DNA from: JBHGBM01 sp041946965 | Lineage (GTDB): Bacteria > Acidobacteriota > Terriglobia > Bryobacterales > Bryobacteraceae | Assembly (NCBI GenBank): GCA_041946965.1 | Contig: JBHGBM010000039.1 | Span: forward strand, 1 to 46,272 | DNA length: 46,272 bases | Direction: 5' to 3' | In this document: positions 26,001 to 33,081 of the stretch, piece by piece | Layout of the letters: every line of letters starts with the position of its first letter | Numbering within the stretch: the stretch's first letter is position 1 | The notes under the pieces: generated by a model | Told to the model about the DNA's origin: nothing | The model's input: the letters and a program-made list of their open reading frames with translations, nothing else | The model's database searches: none | Position numbers and translations under genes: made by a program

Positions 26001-26454
26001 TCAGGGCGTAGGGGTTGCGTCCCAGCAGCGGGAGGTTTTCGATCTCACGGCTGTCGATGACGGTCCCAATGGTGCCGCTTTCCTTCTCCACGGCGACGCC
26101 TTGGGCTTCGACCGTGACCTCCTGAGATACCTGCCCTATCTTCATGGTCAGGTCGATGGTCGCGGTCTGGTTGACACTCAGCGTGACGCCGCGCAGTACG
26201 GCCTTCTGGAAGCCCTCCTGCTCGGCCGTAACGGTATAAGTTCCGGGCGCGAGATAGGGGAGATAGTAACGCCCGTCCTGGTTGGCGCGCGCCGCGGAGG
26301 CGACACCGGTATCCTGGTTGCGGGCGGTTACTTGAACGCCGGGCATAACCGCCCCGCTTTCATCCGCCACCACCCCCCGGATAGCGGCCTGCGGAGCCTG
26401 CGCCGCAACCGCGGCCGCAAGCAGCAGGAACAGAACCGGCAGACGGAGACGCAT
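23002..26454 (-). CDS. Oar-like TonB-dependent outer-membrane receptor
   Basis: An 1150-residue protein from ATG 26454; GTG 26478 would add eight residues, and neither start has a strong Shine-Dalgarno. A signal peptide (MRLRLPVLFLLLAAAVAAQ) is followed by a regulatory-like beta domain (RGVVADESGAVMPGVQV). A plug-like region comes next (SREIENLPLLGRNPYAL, VETNGFSAEFGRSAGGVINVV) and then the barrel, ending in LQAAVTVKF. The GH109-like gene begins 2 bases after its stop, so they are one operon. The VOC and GT41 genes lie upstream on the same strand with a 114-base gap that contains a GC-rich palindrome (GCCGGCGCCGGC, 26488-26499), so a separate promoter is likely. Confidence 0.88.
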   Translation of the reverse strand: MRLRLPVLFLLLAAAVAAQAPQAAIRGVVADESGAVMPGVQVTARNQDTGVASAARANQDGRYYLPYLAPGTYTVTAEQEGFQKAVLRGVTLSVNQTATIDLTMKIGQVSQEVTVEAQGVAVEKESGTIGTVIDSREIENLPLLGRNPYALIELVPGTRTSAHWNELAVDETSQAVVSINGARGNQSEFLLDGAPNSSPIRNNPVVIPSVAAVQEFKVETNGFSAEFGRSAGGVINVVTRSGTSRYRGEVYEFFRNDVFDASDFFANRAGAERPMLRYNQFGVSWGGPILRGRTFFFSNYEGVRTRQGVTFLSTVPTAAQREGDFSRTFIRTGQLITIYDPATTRPDPANPSRSLRAPFPANRIPLDRQDPVARNLTGFFPLPNTAGDPVSGVNNFVSTSAQTIRKDMVTARVDHHLSARQRVYGRYSVDATPFNRPDVYNNIASPSFGPQNFRRQSFTLDDVCTAGSSSILNARYSFSRLRNRNLPRSAGADLTKLGYPAGLAEQMAINVMPPISISGMNSRFSGGNIGTGLALGSDLMIRGAGENHTAAGTWTRVFGRQTVKTGGDLRLYRMNTFYHGDGANSFDFNAGFTQGPNPAAASPTAGYGYASFFLGLGNGGGVQIVPALALQQVYWAGFVQDDVKVTRRLTLNLGLRYDYGSPLTDRFNQLTNFDYGAPVPLNAPGIDLRGALAFVGVGGVPRGQVNPDRNNVAPRFGFAYALSPRLVLRGGAGLFYAPTTGHGANAASYGTSGFLANTTFVGSVNGFTVLRSLSNPYPDGIVQATGSRLGPATLLGQSVSYTDRNSQTPYAEQWSFAIQGELPGRMLVDATYAGSRGLHLFANRIMNQLPSTFLSLGDTLRELAPNPVYGQVRQGVLNTSTLPRARLLRPFPQFDTMTAVDANWGASEYHALQLKLQKRMAHGVHFLASFSFSKIMGNVNSGEWGGENLGYSAVQDWSNLRSEWSVSELNIARRLTLSFTWEPPFGRARAFLRRGPAAKLLGGWQIAGVATFSSGVPLGVACANNTTYSFGGGCRPDVLYNPALPAAERTAERWFDTAAFAQPAPYRFGNASRTIPGLLGDGIRNADLSLMRTLRVDEQRQVLLRMQAFNLTNSVRFAVPNHSFGNQAFGTMNAQLNRGRVLQAAVTVKF

Positions 26455-26568
26455 GAGCTTTGCACGCAACGATATCACAAAGGCGTGCCGGCGCCGGCCA
26501 GCGGCTTGGCTGCGCGGGCGCGCGGCATGGAGAAGAGGCGCCCGCCCTGGGCGCTCTCGAGTGCGCGA

Positions 26569-26907
26569 TCAGCTCCGGAACCAGTGGCCCTGGTCCCGTT
26601 GTTCCATAAACTCGAAAACGGCGCCGTCCTTCACGACGAAAACCACCCGCAGACTGTCCGTGGGCTGGAATGGTCCGAGAACGATCTCGCAACCTTGCAT
26701 CTCGGTTTCCAGGCGATCGACTCGAAACGCCACGTGTGGAAGGTCTCTGACCGGTCCGTGCACCGGCGAATCGGGTTCGAATCGCAGCCACTCGACGCGG
26801 TGCGGATCATCCAGGGGATCGGTAACCCAGACCCGCGTGTCCGCCACCCACATCTCCCTCGGCCGCTTCTCGTCGCTCGGGACGCCGACGTGATCGAATA
26901 CTCGCAT
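26569..26907 (-). CDS. Small VOC-superfamily (glyoxalase-like) protein
   Basis: A 112-residue protein starting MRVFDHVGVPSDE. It has the single beta-alpha-beta-beta-beta plus second module seen in VOC proteins: FDHVGV at the start, LPHVAFRVDRLE in the middle, VVFVVKDGAVFEFME near the end. These supply His and Glu residues typical of metal-binding VOC enzymes. Substrate unknown. It begins 7 bases after the GT41 stop. A CATAAT is 6 bases before the ATG, so it may also have its own leaderless transcript. Confidence 0.65.
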   Translation of the reverse strand: MRVFDHVGVPSDEKRPREMWVADTRVWVTDPLDDPHRVEWLRFEPDSPVHGPVRDLPHVAFRVDRLETEMQGCEIVLGPFQPTDSLRVVFVVKDGAVFEFMEQRDQGHWFRS

Positions 26908-26914
26908 ACTGCGA

Positions 26915-28462
26915 TTATGCCATCGCCTTGAGTGCAAGGTCCGAGTAGATCCGTTCCATGTTCCGGGCAAATGTCCGGGTGTCGCAGACGGGGGATGCGA
27001 GGAGCTTCGAGCGCATGGAATTGCGGAGCTCGCCGAGTTGCAGCCATGCTTCCCGCGAGTTGGCCACAGCAGCGGCGGTGGCCACATAGTCGTCCAGCGA
27101 TTCGCCCACGAACCGGCCCAGCCCGGCCGCGCGGAGGATGGAGGCGCTGGTCCGGGCGGCCCATCGGTCTCCGCGAAAGGTCACCACCGGGACGCCTTGC
27201 CAGACGGCCTCCATGGTGGTGGTTCCGCCGCTGTACGGGAATGTGTCCAGCGCCAGGTCGATCTCGTCGTAGGTGTGCAAGAACGCAAAGTGCTCGGCGG
27301 GGCCTTCCAGGCGAATCCTCTCCGGCGCGATGCGGCAGGCTTCGAACAGGCCGGCGACGTGTTCGCGCACCGCGGGCGAGGCCAGGGCGGTGCTCCTTAG
27401 CAACAGGGACGACCGGGGAGCCTGAAGCAGAATCCGGCTCCATGCGCGCACCACTTCAGCGGTGATTTTGTATTGCGGCGCCAGGCATCCAAAGGTGAAC
27501 ATTCCCCGCGCAAGGCACGGAGCAGCGGCCACGGGCGGCGTAGGATAGCCCACTTCGAAGGTCAGGTAACAGCCCGGAACGCGAACGATCTTTTCGCAGT
27601 AGAACTGCTCTTCGTGCTTCGAAATCACTTCTTCATCGCCGATCAGACAGTCGTAACAGCGCATTCCGGTGGTTGCATACATGTTGAACCACCCCAGAAC
27701 CACGGGTGCGGGCCGCAGTGCGAACAGCGGCAGCGTCTGCACGCGGCTGTATCCGTTGAGATCCACCAACACATCGATGCCTGCCTGTTCGACGCACTCG
27801 GCCGCGGCGGAGATCGGCATGCCGCTGATGTCGTGAAACCGGTCTTGCGCATGCGGCCGGTATCCATGCCGAACGGTTGAAACGGCAGCTTCCGAGAACA
27901 GGTGAATTTCGAAATTACGGCGGTCGTGACTGTTGATCAAGCCCCAGACCGGCTTCATCCAGTTGTCGCAGTGGAAGAAGGAGGACACGTAGCCGATGCG
28001 CAGCGGGGAACCGGACGGTTGGCGGCGCCGGTCCAAGGCCGGCGGAAGATACCGTTCCGCCCACCGGGCCCGCGCCTCCCGGATCGCCTGATTGCCGCTT
28101 TGGGGGCTGCCGGGGATGATGGTCGCAATCGCGGTTTCCGCAGGTTCGGGAGTGGTTCCGGCCGCCGCCTTGCGGAACAGATCCAGGGCTTCGTCCACCT
28201 GCCCGCGCTCGAAGCGATCCCAGGCCGAACGGCAGCCGGCGACCCATTCCGGTTCGGGCTGCCCGGCAGTAGCCCGGTCCAGAAAGGGAATGGCTTCGTC
28301 GGCCCGCCCCAGGTTCTCAAGGAGGCGGCACAAGGCTTCCAGTGCGCCGGCATGCGCAGGATCCAGGGTCAGCGCCTGCTGGTACGTCTCGATCGCATCG
28401 TCCCAACGGCCCTGTTTCTCCAGCAGGCTGCCCAGGTGATTCAGTGTATTTGGATCGTTCAC
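26915..28462 (-). CDS. TPR protein with GT41 O-GlcNAc-transferase-like domain
   Basis: A 515-residue protein from GTG 28462. Residues about 5-100 are TPR-like helices (GSLLEKQGRWDDAIETYQQA). The catalytic domain spans about 154-515: LRIGYVSSFFH (154-164) with the His expected in GT41, DVLVDLNGYS (230-239), ALRPAPVVLGWFN, KITAEVVRAW (332-341, Lys expected to bind the UDP moiety) and FPYSGGTTTMEAVWQGVPVVT (408-428). GT41 enzymes such as SPINDLY and OGT transfer a sugar, usually GlcNAc or fucose, onto Ser or Thr of proteins. It diverges from the gene of the W-[IL]-G-P repeat protein, which makes that protein a natural candidate substrate, though this is inference. Confidence 0.85.
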   Translation of the reverse strand: MNDPNTLNHLGSLLEKQGRWDDAIETYQQALTLDPAHAGALEALCRLLENLGRADEAIPFLDRATAGQPEPEWVAGCRSAWDRFERGQVDEALDLFRKAAAGTTPEPAETAIATIIPGSPQSGNQAIREARARWAERYLPPALDRRRQPSGSPLRIGYVSSFFHCDNWMKPVWGLINSHDRRNFEIHLFSEAAVSTVRHGYRPHAQDRFHDISGMPISAAAECVEQAGIDVLVDLNGYSRVQTLPLFALRPAPVVLGWFNMYATTGMRCYDCLIGDEEVISKHEEQFYCEKIVRVPGCYLTFEVGYPTPPVAAAPCLARGMFTFGCLAPQYKITAEVVRAWSRILLQAPRSSLLLRSTALASPAVREHVAGLFEACRIAPERIRLEGPAEHFAFLHTYDEIDLALDTFPYSGGTTTMEAVWQGVPVVTFRGDRWAARTSASILRAAGLGRFVGESLDDYVATAAAVANSREAWLQLGELRNSMRSKLLASPVCDTRTFARNMERIYSDLALKAMA

Positions 28463-28477
28463 ATCTGGTGCTATACT
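28450..28477 (+). promoter_or_regulatory. Extended -10 promoter of the repeat-protein gene
   Basis: TTGGAT (28450-28455), a 16-base spacer and TATACT (28472-28477), with TG one base before the hexamer (TGCTATACT), give an extended -10 promoter. The start of transcription would lie near 28484. GGAGG (28496-28500) then sits 9 bases before ATG 28510. The -35 overlaps the beginning of the divergent GT41 gene. This is the best-formed promoter and ribosome-binding site seen in the window. Confidence 0.7.
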
Positions 28478-28509
28478 ACCCTCGGTTATCTGGCCGGAGG
28501 TAGTTCATT

Positions 28510-29034
28510 ATGTTCGCTGCGAATCTCGGAGAGCCGTTGCACCTTCGGGCGGGCTCGATGGGGGGAAACGTAGGCGGAAGGTTGCTGTACTGCGACCTTG
28601 GCATCGAGTCGTTCCGTCTCCCGCCGGGACGGTACAAGATTTCCGCTCCCATGCGAAATTCCGTGTATGGGACGTTTGCACTGGTGTCGCCGGTGGGCGG
28701 CTGGAACCAAGAGCAGTGGATCGGCCCGGCATTACACGAGAAATGGATCGGTCCGTCATACCACGAGAAGTGGATCGGCCCGGCGTTCGGCGAGAAAGGT
28801 TGGCTCGGCCCGTCCGGCATGAAATGGAGCGGGCCGTCCGCCGTGCAGGATAAGTTCGTCACGCTCGAGCCGGGCAAGCAGTGGCTGGGCGGGATGTCCA
28901 TAGTGCCGCTGGGCGCCATCGTGGTGAGCGACCGGCGGCTGGCCGGGCGAAACTGCCTTGTCATTGTCACCCACTTCGCGGACCTGATGGACGCGCTGGA
29001 AGCCGCAGGCGGCGCGCTCGTTTCCGTCTACTGA
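28510..29034 (+). CDS. Unrecognised protein with five W-[IL]-G-P repeats
   Basis: A 174-residue protein with no family recognised. ATG 28510 has GGAGG 9 bases upstream. Residues 1-67 look like a small beta-rich domain. Residues 68-112 are five near-tandem units (EQWIGPALH, EKWIGPSYH, EKWIGPAFG, EKGWLGPSG, MKWSGPSAV). The last 60 residues form a further folded-looking region with hydrophobic strands (MSIVPLGAIVVSD, NCLVIVTHFADLMDALEA). There is no signal peptide or membrane segment. It lies between a GT41-type glycosyltransferase gene (divergent) and a MidA-like methyltransferase gene (convergent, overlapping by 7 bases). That setting suggests a modified or scaffold protein. Both enzymes have TPR-like regions, which bind peptides. 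Confidence 0.75.
   Translation: MFAANLGEPLHLRAGSMGGNVGGRLLYCDLGIESFRLPPGRYKISAPMRNSVYGTFALVSPVGGWNQEQWIGPALHEKWIGPSYHEKWIGPAFGEKGWLGPSGMKWSGPSAVQDKFVTLEPGKQWLGGMSIVPLGAIVVSDRRLAGRNCLVIVTHFADLMDALEAAGGALVSVY
28711..28845 (+). repeat. Five 27-base tandem repeats inside the W-[IL]-G-P protein
   Basis: Units start at 28711, 28738, 28765, 28792 and 28819. The first three differ mostly at third codon positions and in the two residues after GP; the last two have diverged more. Synonymous changes with conserved E-K-W-I-G-P point to selection on the protein, not a recent DNA expansion. Confidence 0.8.
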
Positions 29035-30728
29035 CCGGATCCGCCGCCTCTCACGCCGGACCGCCGGGCGGCCGCCGCGCACTCCGCGTTCCACCGGATC
29101 GCGAGCGCGTCGATAGCCTGCTGCTGCCGTTCCAGGAGCACGTGCCGGAACATGGCGTCGGAATCGCCGGCCAGCCCGCGCGCTACCGCCTCGAGGCTCC
29201 GCACAGGGTCTCCAATCCGCAGCCACGAACCGGCCAGCCGCAGGTTCGGCTCCGGGCTCGAGGGATGAATGCGATGGGCTTGCAGATAGCATTCGTGCGC
29301 GTCCCGGTCGCGCTCGAGGGCGGCCAGGCAATCGCCCAGCACGACCCACAGGAAAGGGCTGTACCAGGGGTTCAGGGCGGCGGCCGCCCGCGCCAGCTCC
29401 AATCCGGCGGCGGGATCGCGCAATTCGGCGGCTACGAAAGCGGCAGCCTCGCCGATCACCTGCCAGTTGCGCGGATTGCGCTCCATGGCGGCGCGGTAGC
29501 TCGCCAGCGCCTCGCGCAGCAGGCCGGCGCCGGCCTGCTGACGGGCCTGCTGGATGGGAGCGTCCGCCTGCTCCAGGGCCGCAGCGGCAAAACGGCTCCG
29601 AAATGTCCCTAACGTGTTTGCCAGGCCGCCGCGCGAGACCAGACGGGCGTGCAGGCGGCGGGCGGCATCGCCCTCCGGTTCGCAGCAGGTCAGCTCGCAG
29701 CGCCGCAGCAACGCCTCAACGAGCGGGAAATTCAGCCCGGCTCCCGTGATGGGACCGAAGCGCTGGCCGGGAGTGCACCCGGCGTCCCGCGATTCCGGCG
29801 GAGCGTAATCGTTGACCAGGATGAAGCCGCCATCCTCCAGCATGTTTCCGAGCGAGCGCAGGCAAGCGATCGCCCCGTAGTTGTACGTGAACGGCGCGCC
29901 GGAGCCCTCCTCGATTTCCGCCAGGCCGGGCGGCGCCTGTCCGCCAACCGGCAGAAAATCGGCCTCGAACTCCAGCAGCGGCAGCACCGGGAGGAGACCT
30001 TCCAGCGCATCGGAGGCAGCCAGAGCGCGCATCTCGTCGAAGGTGAGCCGCGTATATTGGCGCAGCACCGCCGGGTCGTCGCCGATCCAGGTACGGACCC
30101 AAAGCTGTTCCCAACCCGCCGGGGTTCTTCTGAGAAAAGCCGCGGGCAGAACATCGAGCACGTAATTGCAGAACACGGCCCGCACGGCTTCGGCGCCACC
30201 CGCTTCGGCAGCGTTCAGGACCTGCGGGAGCACCACTGCGGCATGGTCGTGAAAGACGCCGTTTTCGCTCCACTGCTGCACGGTTCGGGGAGATGCGTCG
30301 GTAACACGGTATTGAAGCCGGTCATAGAAATCCCGCGAGTTGCGCCGGCAGAGGCCGCGGAATTCGTCCAGGAGGTAGCGGGCAAACAGCCCCGTGCCCG
30401 CGCCGAGTTCCAGGACCCGTATGGGCCCGGACGCCACCGCCTCCTGGCAATTCGCAAACAGCACGGCCGCGGCGTCCGCCGAGAGCCGTCCGTCGTTGTT
30501 GACCAGAAACGGCACACCGCGCACGAAGGGCGCTACGCCTTCGCGACACCACAACAGCCGGGCGAGCCGCCATTCCAGGCTGTCCGCCACGGGGCGATAG
30601 TCCTGCACAAGCTGCTTCCAGGGGGTAAGCCGCTGCAAGGTGTCCAGGGCGGGGGCCGGCGGGCCGTCCGCGGTGAGGCGTTCCAGGAGGAGGCGAGGAT
30701 CCCCCGAAGGGGCGCAAGACTCCATCAT
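29028..30728 (-). CDS. MidA-like SAM methyltransferase with C-terminal TPR-like region
   Basis: A 566-residue protein; two consecutive ATGs at 30728 and 30725. Motif I is VLELGAGTGLFARYL (105-119), followed by YRVTDASPRTV and FCNYVLDVLPAAFL. These resemble the MidA/NDUFAF7 family, whose characterised member methylates an arginine of a complex I subunit. From about residue 400 on, helical repeats resemble TPRs (ALASYRAAMERNPRNW, CLAALERDRDAHECYLQA). Such a fusion points to a protein substrate. It converges on the repeat-protein gene and overlaps it by 7 bases. TAGAAT lies 7 bases before the first ATG, and there is no Shine-Dalgarno. Confidence 0.75.
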   Translation of the reverse strand: MMESCAPSGDPRLLLERLTADGPPAPALDTLQRLTPWKQLVQDYRPVADSLEWRLARLLWCREGVAPFVRGVPFLVNNDGRLSADAAAVLFANCQEAVASGPIRVLELGAGTGLFARYLLDEFRGLCRRNSRDFYDRLQYRVTDASPRTVQQWSENGVFHDHAAVVLPQVLNAAEAGGAEAVRAVFCNYVLDVLPAAFLRRTPAGWEQLWVRTWIGDDPAVLRQYTRLTFDEMRALAASDALEGLLPVLPLLEFEADFLPVGGQAPPGLAEIEEGSGAPFTYNYGAIACLRSLGNMLEDGGFILVNDYAPPESRDAGCTPGQRFGPITGAGLNFPLVEALLRRCELTCCEPEGDAARRLHARLVSRGGLANTLGTFRSRFAAAALEQADAPIQQARQQAGAGLLREALASYRAAMERNPRNWQVIGEAAAFVAAELRDPAAGLELARAAAALNPWYSPFLWVVLGDCLAALERDRDAHECYLQAHRIHPSSPEPNLRLAGSWLRIGDPVRSLEAVARGLAGDSDAMFRHVLLERQQQAIDALAIRWNAECAAAARRSGVRGGGSGQ

Positions 30729-30735
30729 GTGTGGG

Positions 30736-30741
30736 ATTCTA
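30736..30741 (-). promoter_or_regulatory. -10-like element for a leaderless methyltransferase transcript
   Basis: TAGAAT on the minus strand (30741-30736) followed by 7 bases and ATG 30728. The same hexamer and spacing precede the short-chain dehydrogenase gene. No -35 is evident. Confidence 0.5.
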
Positions 30742-30788
30742 CTTGATCCGGAGGCCGGCTGGACTATTCGCTTTGGATTCCGGCAGAT

Positions 30789-31898
30789 CTACGCCGCCCC
30801 GGCGGCCATCCCCAGCTCCGCCAGCTTACGATATACGCGCCGCGCCACGATGAGTTCTTCGTTGGTGGAGACCGCCAGGACCTTCACGCGCGAATCGGCG
30901 CGTGAAACCACGCGGTCGCCCGAGCCGCTTTGGTTGGCGGCGGGGTCGAGGACGAGGCCCAGGAACTCGAGGCCGCGGCAGCATTCGGCGCGCAGGCGGG
31001 CGGAGTTCTCGCCGATGCCGCCGGTGAAGGCCACCGCGTCCAGGCCGCCCATGACGGCCGCGTAGGCGCCGATGGTCTTGCGGACTTCGTAAACGAACAC
31101 ATCCAGCGCCATGGCCGCCGCGGCGTTGCCGTTGGCCGCGGCCTGCTCCAGGTCGCGGACGTCCCCGCCGTCGATGCCCGAAAGGCCGGCCAGGCCGCCA
31201 CCGCGCGCGAGCTGCCGGCGAACCTCTTCGACGGACCAGCCGTGCCGCTCCATCATATACAGCACCGCGAACACGTCCAGTTCGCCGTGGCGCGTGGCGT
31301 TCTCCAGGCCCGACTGCGGAGAAAACCCCATGGTGGTGTCGACGGAACGTCCGCCGTCAACGGCGCACATCGAGGAACTGCCCCCGAGGTGGCAGCTCAC
31401 CAGCCGCACGTCGCGTCCCAGCATCTCGCGCACGCGCTCGGCGACGTAGCGGTGGGATGCGCCGTGGAACCCGTATTTCGCCACGCCCTCGGCGCGCCAC
31501 GCCGGCGGCACGCCGTACTGCCGGGCGTGCTCCGGCATGGTGACGTGGAACTCGGTCTCGAAAGCCGCCACCAGGGGCACGCCGGGAAGGGACTCGCGGA
31601 AAGCGCGCATGGCGGCCAGGTAGATGGCGTTGTGTGCGGGCGCGGCGGGCAGGTACTGTTCCATGGCCGCGAGCAGCGCATCGTCCACCACGAAGGTGCC
31701 GCGGTAGTCGGGGCCGGCCAGCACGGCTTTGAAGCCCACCGCGTCGATAGCGGTGTCCGCAGTCCGGATCTGGGCGATGGCTTCGCGGTAGTCGCGCACG
31801 CGTTCCATGCGCCCCTTGGCCAGCACCTTCTCGGACGGCATCTCGAGGATCTGGTACTTGAGCGACGTCGAGCCCAGGTTCGGAATCAGCAGGTTCAT
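30789..31898 (-). CDS. Acetate/propionate-kinase family protein with altered active-site motif
   Basis: A 369-residue ASKHA-fold kinase-like protein, about 30 residues shorter than usual AckA. Present are NLGSTSLKY (7-15), FETEFHVTMP, FHGASHRYV (144-152, with the conserved His), CHLGGSSS (169-176), TTMGFSP with TR (202-203), GGIGENS and TNEEL. The motif GHRVVHGG of acetate kinases reads GFKAVLAG (55-62), so the active-site Arg known as R91 in the Methanosarcina enzyme is a Lys here, and the following His is lost. It may have changed substrate preference or activity. Its ATG overlaps the stop of the TPR gene (ATGA), so the two form an operon. Confidence 0.75.
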   Translation of the reverse strand: MNLLIPNLGSTSLKYQILEMPSEKVLAKGRMERVRDYREAIAQIRTADTAIDAVGFKAVLAGPDYRGTFVVDDALLAAMEQYLPAAPAHNAIYLAAMRAFRESLPGVPLVAAFETEFHVTMPEHARQYGVPPAWRAEGVAKYGFHGASHRYVAERVREMLGRDVRLVSCHLGGSSSMCAVDGGRSVDTTMGFSPQSGLENATRHGELDVFAVLYMMERHGWSVEEVRRQLARGGGLAGLSGIDGGDVRDLEQAAANGNAAAAMALDVFVYEVRKTIGAYAAVMGGLDAVAFTGGIGENSARLRAECCRGLEFLGLVLDPAANQSGSGDRVVSRADSRVKVLAVSTNEELIVARRVYRKLAELGMAAGAA

Positions 31899-33016
31899 CT
31901 AATGCCAGTGTATTCGGATTTGATGGCCGCCAGGTTCTTGTTGGCCATGGCCTGGAACCGGCTCTTAATGGCCCCGCAGGCCTTGTAGTAATTGGCGGCC
32001 TCCTGCGGTTTCTGCATCTTGTAATTCGCGAACCCGAGGTAGTAAAGGGCTTCGGCTTTCATGGCGGCGTTGCCCTCCAGATGCGGGAGCGCCTCGCGCA
32101 GTTCCTTGTCCGCTTCGGCGAGCTTGCCTTCGCTGTAATACAGGCTGCCGTTTATAAACCGCGCCGCTCCCACGATCAGGCCCTTGCGGCGGTTCCAGTC
32201 CGCATCCGCCACCCCCGCGGGCTTGGGTTTGGCGGCGGCGATTTCGGCGGCCTTCTGGCAGTAAGCGTGGACCTTCTCCGGTTCCTTCTTTTCCTGGAGG
32301 TACTTGCCGGCCACCACCAGCAGCATGTCCTCATCGGAGGGATTGGCGGCCACCACGCGTTCGGCCAGCGCCAGCGCCTTGTCCTCGGCCTTGACCTGCC
32401 GGTAGGCCGTGAAGAGCACGGGATAGGCCTGCGCCAGGTACTCGCTTTTCGGATTGCGTTTTTCGAGCGCCTCCACCAGGGCGATTCGCTTCTGCGGATC
32501 GGGCGTTTGGAGCGCGGCGGCGTAGAGCGCGTACTCGGTGTAGGTGCTCACCTGCCTGGCGTAATCCACGCGCGCTTTCCAGGTCTCGGCTTCGTCTTCG
32601 TCGGAAGGCTTGGGCAGGGCCATGACCTTCTGCGCCATGCCCGCGGTGATTTCCGCCCATTTCCCGACCAGGTCGGCGTCCTTCTTCGCTTCGGCCGCCT
32701 TCAGCGCCTGGTGGGCGAGTTCCGGGCAGGCATCGCTCAGGGCAACGAGCTTCTCGCTCACCGCCAAGGTCTTATCGTGCTCGTTGGCCTTCACGTAGGC
32801 CGCCTGCATCTGTTCCCAGACCCATCCCGCAGCTTCGTGCTTGGGATAATCCGCCACGAACTTGTCCATCAGCGCCAGCCGTTTCGCCTGGTCCTGCTCC
32901 TGGCCGATCTGCTGGAGCAGTTGTCCTTCGGGTTTCTCGGCGTTGATCTCGCCGATCTTGAAGCATTGCCCGGATGCCGCAGCGGCGGCCAGCAGGAGCG
33001 CGCAACAAATTTTCAT
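31895..33016 (-). CDS. Exported TPR-like protein
   Basis: A 373-residue protein from ATG 33016, preceded by GGAGGTGA about 5 bases upstream. A signal peptide (MKICCALLLAAAAASGQ) is followed by about eight helical-repeat units from residue 40 to the end, with TPR-like alternation of small and bulky residues (KALALAERVVAANPSDEDML, AEALYYLGFANYKM). No catalytic motif is visible. It is probably a periplasmic or membrane-associated protein-interaction module. Coupled translation with the kinase-like gene suggests joint regulation, yet the kinase should be cytoplasmic, so a direct partnership is unlikely. Confidence 0.75.
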   Translation of the reverse strand: MKICCALLLAAAAASGQCFKIGEINAEKPEGQLLQQIGQEQDQAKRLALMDKFVADYPKHEAAGWVWEQMQAAYVKANEHDKTLAVSEKLVALSDACPELAHQALKAAEAKKDADLVGKWAEITAGMAQKVMALPKPSDEDEAETWKARVDYARQVSTYTEYALYAAALQTPDPQKRIALVEALEKRNPKSEYLAQAYPVLFTAYRQVKAEDKALALAERVVAANPSDEDMLLVVAGKYLQEKKEPEKVHAYCQKAAEIAAAKPKPAGVADADWNRRKGLIVGAARFINGSLYYSEGKLAEADKELREALPHLEGNAAMKAEALYYLGFANYKMQKPQEAANYYKACGAIKSRFQAMANKNLAAIKSEYTGIR

Positions 33017-33021
33017 CCCGC

Positions 33022-33048
33022 TCACCTCCAATTTTCGGAATGTTAGCA
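33022..33048 (-). promoter_or_regulatory. Extended -10 element and Shine-Dalgarno of the TPR gene
   Basis: On the minus strand TGC precedes TAACAT (33048-33040), an extended -10 pattern, and GGAGGTGA (33029-33022) lies just before ATG 33016. No clear -35 is present, as is allowed for extended -10 promoters. Confidence 0.5.
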
Positions 33049-33081
33049 CAGGCGTGCGGCGCGCGCGACCGGCGCGGGCAG

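Noticed and set aside
7411..26454. Possibility that the three Oar-like receptors are recent tandem duplicates or a mobile repeat
   Set aside because: Their sequences differ throughout, including signal peptides and barrels, and no long direct DNA repeat was noticed. They look like old paralogues.
26488..26499. GCCGGCGCCGGC palindrome before the Oar-like receptor at 23002
   Set aside because: Short self-complementary GC runs are common by chance in DNA of this composition. No T-run follows, so it was not listed as a terminator.
24448..26931. An 827-codon plus-strand open frame opposite an Oar-like receptor
   Set aside because: It is antisense to a complete receptor gene with signal peptide and barrel, and its own translation has no domain, signal or plausible start.
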